Positions 59,449 to 64,000 of a stretch of DNA of 64,000 bases are shown here, piece by piece. The position numbers and the translations under genes are program-made. The notes under the pieces were generated by a model. It searched no databases. It worked only from the letters and a program-made list of their open reading frames with translations, and had not been told where the DNA came from. Origin of the DNA: Monarcha castaneiventris obscurior (lineage: Eukaryota > Chordata > Aves > Passeriformes > Monarchidae). How positions within the stretch are numbered: position 1 is the stretch's first letter; every line of letters begins with the position of its first letter. Location of the stretch: NCBI GenBank assembly GCA_026261815.1, contig JAMPIT010000481.1:744001-808000 (forward strand), read 5' to 3'.

Positions 59449-59582
59449 TCACAGAATCCCATAATGGTTTGAGTTGGAAAGGACCTAAGTCTCACCTCAT
59501 TCCAACCCCCCTGTCATGGGCAGGGACACCTTTGACTAGACCAGGCTGTTCAAAGCCCTGTCCAGCACTTCTAGGCATGGGG
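59449..59582 (-). mobile_element. CR1 LINE 3' end, antisense
   Basis: Plus-strand reading: TCACAGAATCCCATAATGG, TTTGAGTTGGAAAGGACC, CCCCCCTGTCATGGGCAGG, GACACCTTTGACTAGACC, AGGCTGTTCAAAGCCC and TGTCCAGCACTTCTAGGCATG. These are all avian CR1 3' landmarks in reverse orientation. 5'-truncated, no coding part. Confidence 0.95.
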
Positions 59583-60410
59583 AATTTATGGGAAATATGT
59601 GCTTCTTCATTGCTTTGTCTGAGAATGTAATGAACAAAAGTATTTCCAGCAAAAGAAACTTTGAAAATAATTGGACAAAAACATGAAAAAATGGCTAATG
59701 TCCTTCTCCTCTCCCAGCTCTTTCTGCTTTCCACTGATAAAAGTCCAAAGGCAGAAGCCTCTCCCCGCATTCCATGTCACCCCCTCCACCCTTGTGCCAC
59801 GACAGGTGCCACAATTTCAGTGCCACCTCTGAATCGGCTTGTGGCGCACATCAGCCGGTTGTTAGCGCTGGGAGCAGAGCCGGAACAGAGGGGCTCTGTT
59901 TTGGGATCATCCCTCGGCTGTTTCCAGGTGTCCTTGTTTAATGGCAGTGTTCCCCTGCTCTGGAGGGTCACACCTGTCCCCGTGTGGGCTCTCCGTGCTG
60001 CTCCCAGGGTGCTGACAGGTCCATGGGTGCTGCTCCCTCCCGGAGCGGCTGCAGGAGCCTCTGGCTGCCGGCTCTGCATGGCTGGAGACTGACAACTAAT
60101 GGTTAGTTTGCAAATAGCTGCATAAAAGATCAGAGGATAATGTGTGAGGGGTGGGGAAAGGAGGAAGGAAGGGGAATGACTGGTGGTGCTTAAAGAGAAT
60201 TGATGCCTGCTTAATTTTTATTCAGTTCGATTTTCATTCTCAATTAAGAACAGGGTTCTCAATGCAGAGTTTCACTCAGCTTTCATGGGGAGTCAGGATC
60301 TAGCAGAAGATGTGACTGTAATTAAAAGGGCCACATATTAATCTCAAACTTAACTTCTCCAAGCTTAATTTTCTTCTCAACCCAGGACAAATTAGAAACA
60401 ATTTCAAGCT
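59583..60410. other. unique non-coding sequence with GC-rich middle
   Basis: A GC-rich patch at 59790-60090 has some CpGs and a 143-codon frame (59661-60092 plus) mirrored by 59777-60079 minus. No domain and no clear splice structure. AT-rich sequence follows at 60200-60400. Confidence 0.45.
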
Positions 60411-60414
60411 CCTA

Positions 60415-60475
60415 CAGGTACCATGGCCAGGCCACCTCACAGGTGGTCATGGGGCCACCTGCATTTGCAGGTAGC
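60415..60475. promoter_or_regulatory. cluster of AGGT/CACCT (E2-box) half-sites
   Basis: Within about 60 bases there are ACAGGTA, CCACCTC, ACAGGTGG, CCACCTGC and GCAGGTAG. Two are arranged as hairpins: CCACCT-CAC-AGGTGG (60432-60446) and ACCTGCA-TT-TGCAGGT (60457-60472). CACCT/CAGGTG is the known recognition core of ZEB and SNAI repressors and of bHLH E-boxes. Occupancy is pure inference. Confidence 0.3.
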
Positions 60476-60830
60476 AGTGGGGCCTCTCCCACGGAAAAGA
60501 CTGTGAAATGGGACTTTGGGGAGAGCAGGGGTCATTTTGGGAAGGCAGGGCAAGAGGAACTGTGTGTGTGGGCTGGTAACAGACTCTGTGTCCAGGAAGG
60601 GTGATGGAAAGGTGATAAAAGGGGAGATCTGCTGCCTGCAGACCCTCTGGGCTTCTGCACTGGGCGCTGAGAGCATCAGCCCTGTGAGCGCTGCAAGGAG
60701 GAATGTGGACGAGGACAAAGAGGCTCTGAGGCACTGAAAGATTTCCGTTCTGTGGGATCTACCTGGCTGCATCCTTTCCTCACCTTTGAAATTTGCTACC
60801 TGTGAATTTTAGCTCTGAAATTTGCTGTCA
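60476..60830. other. unique non-coding sequence
   Basis: Frames of 111 and 95 codons (minus) and 73 (plus) overlap over the same bases. No recognisable feature. Confidence 0.45.
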
Positions 60831-60834
60831 GGAG

Positions 60835-61270
60835 GCCGTTGCTGCTGCTCTGCTATAAGGCCCTCTGCGTTATATTGGCGATAGCATTTGATTGTCGCAC
60901 TTTGATATCACTGAATAGGTAATCAGACCACTCTTTATTTTAGCCTGAGGATATGCCTTTGATTTGTAGAGGTTGGCCATTTCTTATCTGAGTTTGAAAA
61001 TGGGATTATTTAAATGTGTATTGATGTTTTTCATGTGGTCTAACTGTGCAGTTCAACATGGTAATTCAACTCGTAGCTATACCAGATTGTTATCTAATCT
61101 GATAAGATATGAACAGCACAAAGCCGAGATGATGAAACAATCGGGATTGTTGACTCACTGGGGTCCTGCTAAATCCAGTCTGCTTTCATACTTAATTATC
61201 CTGTCAAGTTCCTCAAATCTTAGCTCCACCAGCACTGCGATGGAGAACGGTGGTAGTGACACCACTTGGT
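60835..61270. promoter_or_regulatory. candidate conserved non-coding element with GATA-type sites
   Basis: Retained CpGs in AT-rich context (CTGCGTTATATTGGCGATAGC, TTGTCGCAC, CAACTCGTAGC, AAGCCGAGATG, CAATCGGGATTG) and clustered GATA words (GTTATCTAATCTGATAAGATATG at 61089-61111, three WGATAR-type sites in 23 bases). A 99-codon plus frame (60973-61272) crosses the block but has no recognisable domain. One of the most enhancer-like blocks by eye. Confidence 0.38.
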
Positions 61271-62060
61271 GAATACATAAGTTGATCGAAATAATTTCAG
61301 CAGATACAATGGCTATTTATGCCTCAACTGTGATATGAAAAGCTACTGATTCAAACACCCTAGACTGCAAAATTGTCCCTCTTAGCATTTCTAGGTTCAC
61401 TGAAGGCTGTTATTAAAGGCCTCTGGAAGTTAATGTTTTTGTAATATGAGCTGCTGCCTGACTGTCTCATACCAGAGGCGGAAAAGAGCAAGGGAAAATT
61501 AATCCTTCCTAATTTTCTTCCCAAACTGGTATTTACGATCTCCCTACACCAGGCACTGTACCTGACCCTGAAAACTTCACTGGACATCTCCAGCCCATCC
61601 CTCCTGAGGCTGCTTACATCATATTTTATTCCAGTTGTGAATGCAACTGCTATTAAAAGATAATTAAGTTGCATAAGTTAGATATAAAAGAGATTTTTTT
61701 AAAGGCTCCCTCCACTGCTTGAAAATAACTCATATTTTCACTTTTTTTCTTGATCGTCTGTAGGAGTAATCATGAGAGTAAGAATTGTGTCCCGAGAGGT
61801 AATGGCAAAGGTAATGATGTCTACAGCAGATTAAACCAGGTATTTCAGGTTTTCAAGAAAAGAAGCATTAAGGTTCAAGCAGAAGTAGTTGAAATATTTT
61901 AATGGTCTAAATTGAAATCATACTCCTGTAAGTTTTACAAGAGTCTTGTCTTTGCTGTAATTTGAGGTCATCAGTTTGCTCTTGGTCAGTATTTAGCTCT
62001 AGAGCAATCTGGTTAAGAAGGAGACCCGCTGATGATGATGATTTTAGTAGTCAGAGAAGA
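61271..62060. promoter_or_regulatory. candidate non-coding element, AT-rich
   Basis: AT-rich sequence with ATTAAAGGCC, GTAATATGAGC, AGATAATTAAG, GAGTAATCATG, GAGGTAATGGC and AAGGTAATGATG. The last two GGTAATG words are 12 bases apart. A 104-codon minus frame (61360-61674) is chance-like. A (GAT)n of four units lies at 62030-62041. Function inferred only. Confidence 0.22.
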
Positions 62061-63790
62061 AAAAAAGGGCCCATAAGCGCTCACAGAAATCCCAAAGATC
62101 AAAATACCACTGTGTCAAGCCTCTTCTGCTGATTAACTCACTGGCAGGTTCACCTGTAGATGTATCTGGAGCAATCATTAAGAGCTTTGTCACGGTGTAG
62201 CGCAGTCAGTCAAGCATCCTTGTATTTAAAATCGACACTAAAAAATATCCAGATATTGAAAGATGTTGCTTTATCTACCCAGTGTGTTTTAAAGGGAGAG
62301 TCACTGCTTTGGTTAAAAGCATTGTCAACTGTGAGGCTCAGTGATTTAGCTTAAAGTCATTAATGTCCCCTTTGAGAGGCTGCACCAGGTAAAAATCCTG
62401 GAATTTCAGAGCTCTGAGCACCTTGCCATGGAGGGCAGCACCGCCACCCCTCTGGACTGTGGAACCTTCTGGCCACAAATGGTGCAGGAGCCTCAATTCA
62501 CTAGACTTTCATGTTGGTCCCCTTGAAAATTGTAGCTATTATGCTTAAATTAATTATGCTACTTTCTGTTGAAATTGCAGAGCGCTGTGTGGTAGAGCCT
62601 TGTCCAGCCCCGGGGCACATGAAGTGAATAGAGGCCCTGCCCTGGGCTTTTAGAAAGGCTGTAATCAGCATAGAAAGGAAAGACCAACTGTTGTTTGAAA
62701 TTGTTACTGCTAAAGGTCTCCTTTAAGCTGGTGTCTCTAGGAAAGCCCATATCTCTCATATAAACCAATGAACAAAAATGCTACTTTTCTGCTTTTATTC
62801 CTTCCCTGCTGTGGGGATCTGTGCCTCTGGAGGCTCTCAGAGGTGGGTTTAAACCTGCCCTCCTACTCAGACCCCTCCCTGCCTCCATCTGTACCATTTC
62901 TCCAGCTTTTCCATCCCGTGAACATCACAATCCTTTCCCAAACTCTGCTGCTGACCATCTCTCTCCCACTTCCTCCTCAGTCCCACTTCATCCACCCCCT
63001 GAGACACCCCACCAGCCAAAGATGTGGAATAGAGCCAATGAGGCGATGGGAAGCTTCCATGCCTGAGCACACACTGTGTGCCACCCTGTGCTCAGGACTG
63101 TCACCACTGATGTGACCCCAGATTTCTGTTTGTCCATCAAGCTGTAACTGCCTTCAACATCCCAGACAGACAGACAGCAGAGCAGACTGGTGCTGCAGCT
63201 GCATGAGAGTGTGTTCTGTCCTTGTGGACTCCAGGGATTACAGCCTAAAAACCTCAGCCATGTGCACGTTTATGACAGGGTTTGGAGCTGGGTGAGCAAA
63301 GGTCTGTGAAGGGATGGGGTTAGAGCTGTGTTTTCCTCTGCTTGCCCTCATTCTCTGAGTTTCAAAGCCAGGGGTTGGGCAGGGCAGGACACAGGTCCAT
63401 AAATGTTTTTTGATGTAGCAGAACCCTGTAAGCTCGTCCCCATGGAGCATCCATCCCTTACACTTTCCAGCGTGCACAGGGATGCAGAGCAGCCCACCTC
63501 AGGGTCCACACAGCGTTGGGGCTGAGCAAACCTCACTCATCTGGGACAGTGCTGAGTATTTATTTCCTTTTCTGAAAATATAAACCCTCTCCTCATGGGA
63601 TTCATCTTTGAGAGCTCCTTTGTGTGGTTGCCGCCTCCCGGAGCTGCTGTCACATTTCCCCTGTTCATGTGGGCCTGGTGCTGACCCTCATTCCCAGCCA
63701 CACCTGGGCTTGCTGATGAGGTTCAGAATGCCTTAAAATAGGTTAATTTGTAGGAAAGTGACAGAAATAAATTGCTGGCACTTTTGTGTG
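62061..63790. other. unique non-coding sequence
   Basis: Chance-like frames only (the largest, 115 codons at 62768-63115 plus, is rich in Pro/Ser/Leu and overlaps two others). A short CAGACAGACAGACAGC run lies at 63164-63179. No transposon or gene recognised. Confidence 0.5.
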
Positions 63791-64000
63791 CTGATAAGTT
63801 TAACCTTTTTTTCCCCCCGAGCAGCTAAATTGCCAATCATCCGGAAACACACTGGAGTTCACCCATTACATAAAGGAAGCTGTTAGTCTCATTTAAAACA
63901 ATATTGACCTTTTTCCTGTCCTTTCCATTTTGACTAAATTACAGGGTAGATTTTTTGAAATGTGGCTTTTGTCTGACTGTAACCAGGTGACCCTGATTTT
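63791..64000. promoter_or_regulatory. candidate non-coding element at window end
   Basis: GCTAAATTGCCAATCATCC, CACCCATTACATAAAGG, CATTTAAAACAATATTG (ATTG/CAAT-type SOX word) and GACTAAATTACAGGG in a frame-free block that continues past the window. Texture only. Confidence 0.2.

Noticed and set aside
1..64000. Bacterial or phage features, CRISPR arrays, operons, terminators
   Set aside because: CR1 repeats and the general make-up show vertebrate nuclear DNA; the regular repeats found are head-to-tail microsatellites and minisatellites without spacers.

Overview
The window looks like a piece of a bird nuclear genome. The main evidence is seven clear chicken-repeat-1 (CR1) LINE 3' ends and one short fragment (30951, 34204, 47144, 49412, 49727, 56565, 58219, 59449). 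Where they are complete, they carry the CR1 tail with ATTCTRTG octamers and the 'GGGACACCTTCCACT' block typical of avian copies. There are no Alu/B1/L1-type mammalian repeats, overall repeat content is low, and simple repeats are few and short, which also fits a bird. Species cannot be told from the sequence.

I find no protein-coding gene, tRNA, rRNA, CRISPR array or recognisable small RNA that I could defend. The open frames are short, overlap on both strands, have no recognisable domains and look like chance frames. The longest (230 and 224 codons) run through tandem repeats. The window is therefore best read as intergenic sequence (part of a gene desert) or the inside of a very large intron.

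Layout. 1-15.7 kb: mostly unique non-coding DNA with candidate conserved blocks near 1.2, 8.9, 9.8 and 11.6 kb, and a degenerate 24-bp tandem repeat at 5.6 kb. 15.7-17.5 kb: an 18/36-bp minisatellite and a GTGCC pentamer array with 25-bp super-periodicity. 18.4-31 kb: homeodomain-site-rich blocks (18.5, 23.6, 24.2, 29.7, 30.5 kb), a (CA)30 microsatellite, and old SINE-like remnants at 26.2 and 26.7 kb. 34-46 kb: one CR1, AT-rich blocks, and a 2.5-kb stretch (37.3-39.8 kb) with no open frame of 60 codons or more that looks like a cluster of regulatory elements. 46-60 kb: most of the CR1 copies, including a tail-to-tail pair at 49.4-49.8 kb, pyrimidine and purine tracts, and GC-rich stretches at 52.5-53.3 and 59.8-60.1 kb. 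60.8-64 kb: further candidate regulatory blocks with GATA and homeodomain-type sites.

No new molecular system is evident. The most useful leads are the candidate regulatory clusters (37.3-39.8, 47.5-48.0, 60.8-62.1 kb), the patterned minisatellites and the possible deep-age SINE remnants. All CNE calls rest on sequence texture only and need alignment to other amniotes.
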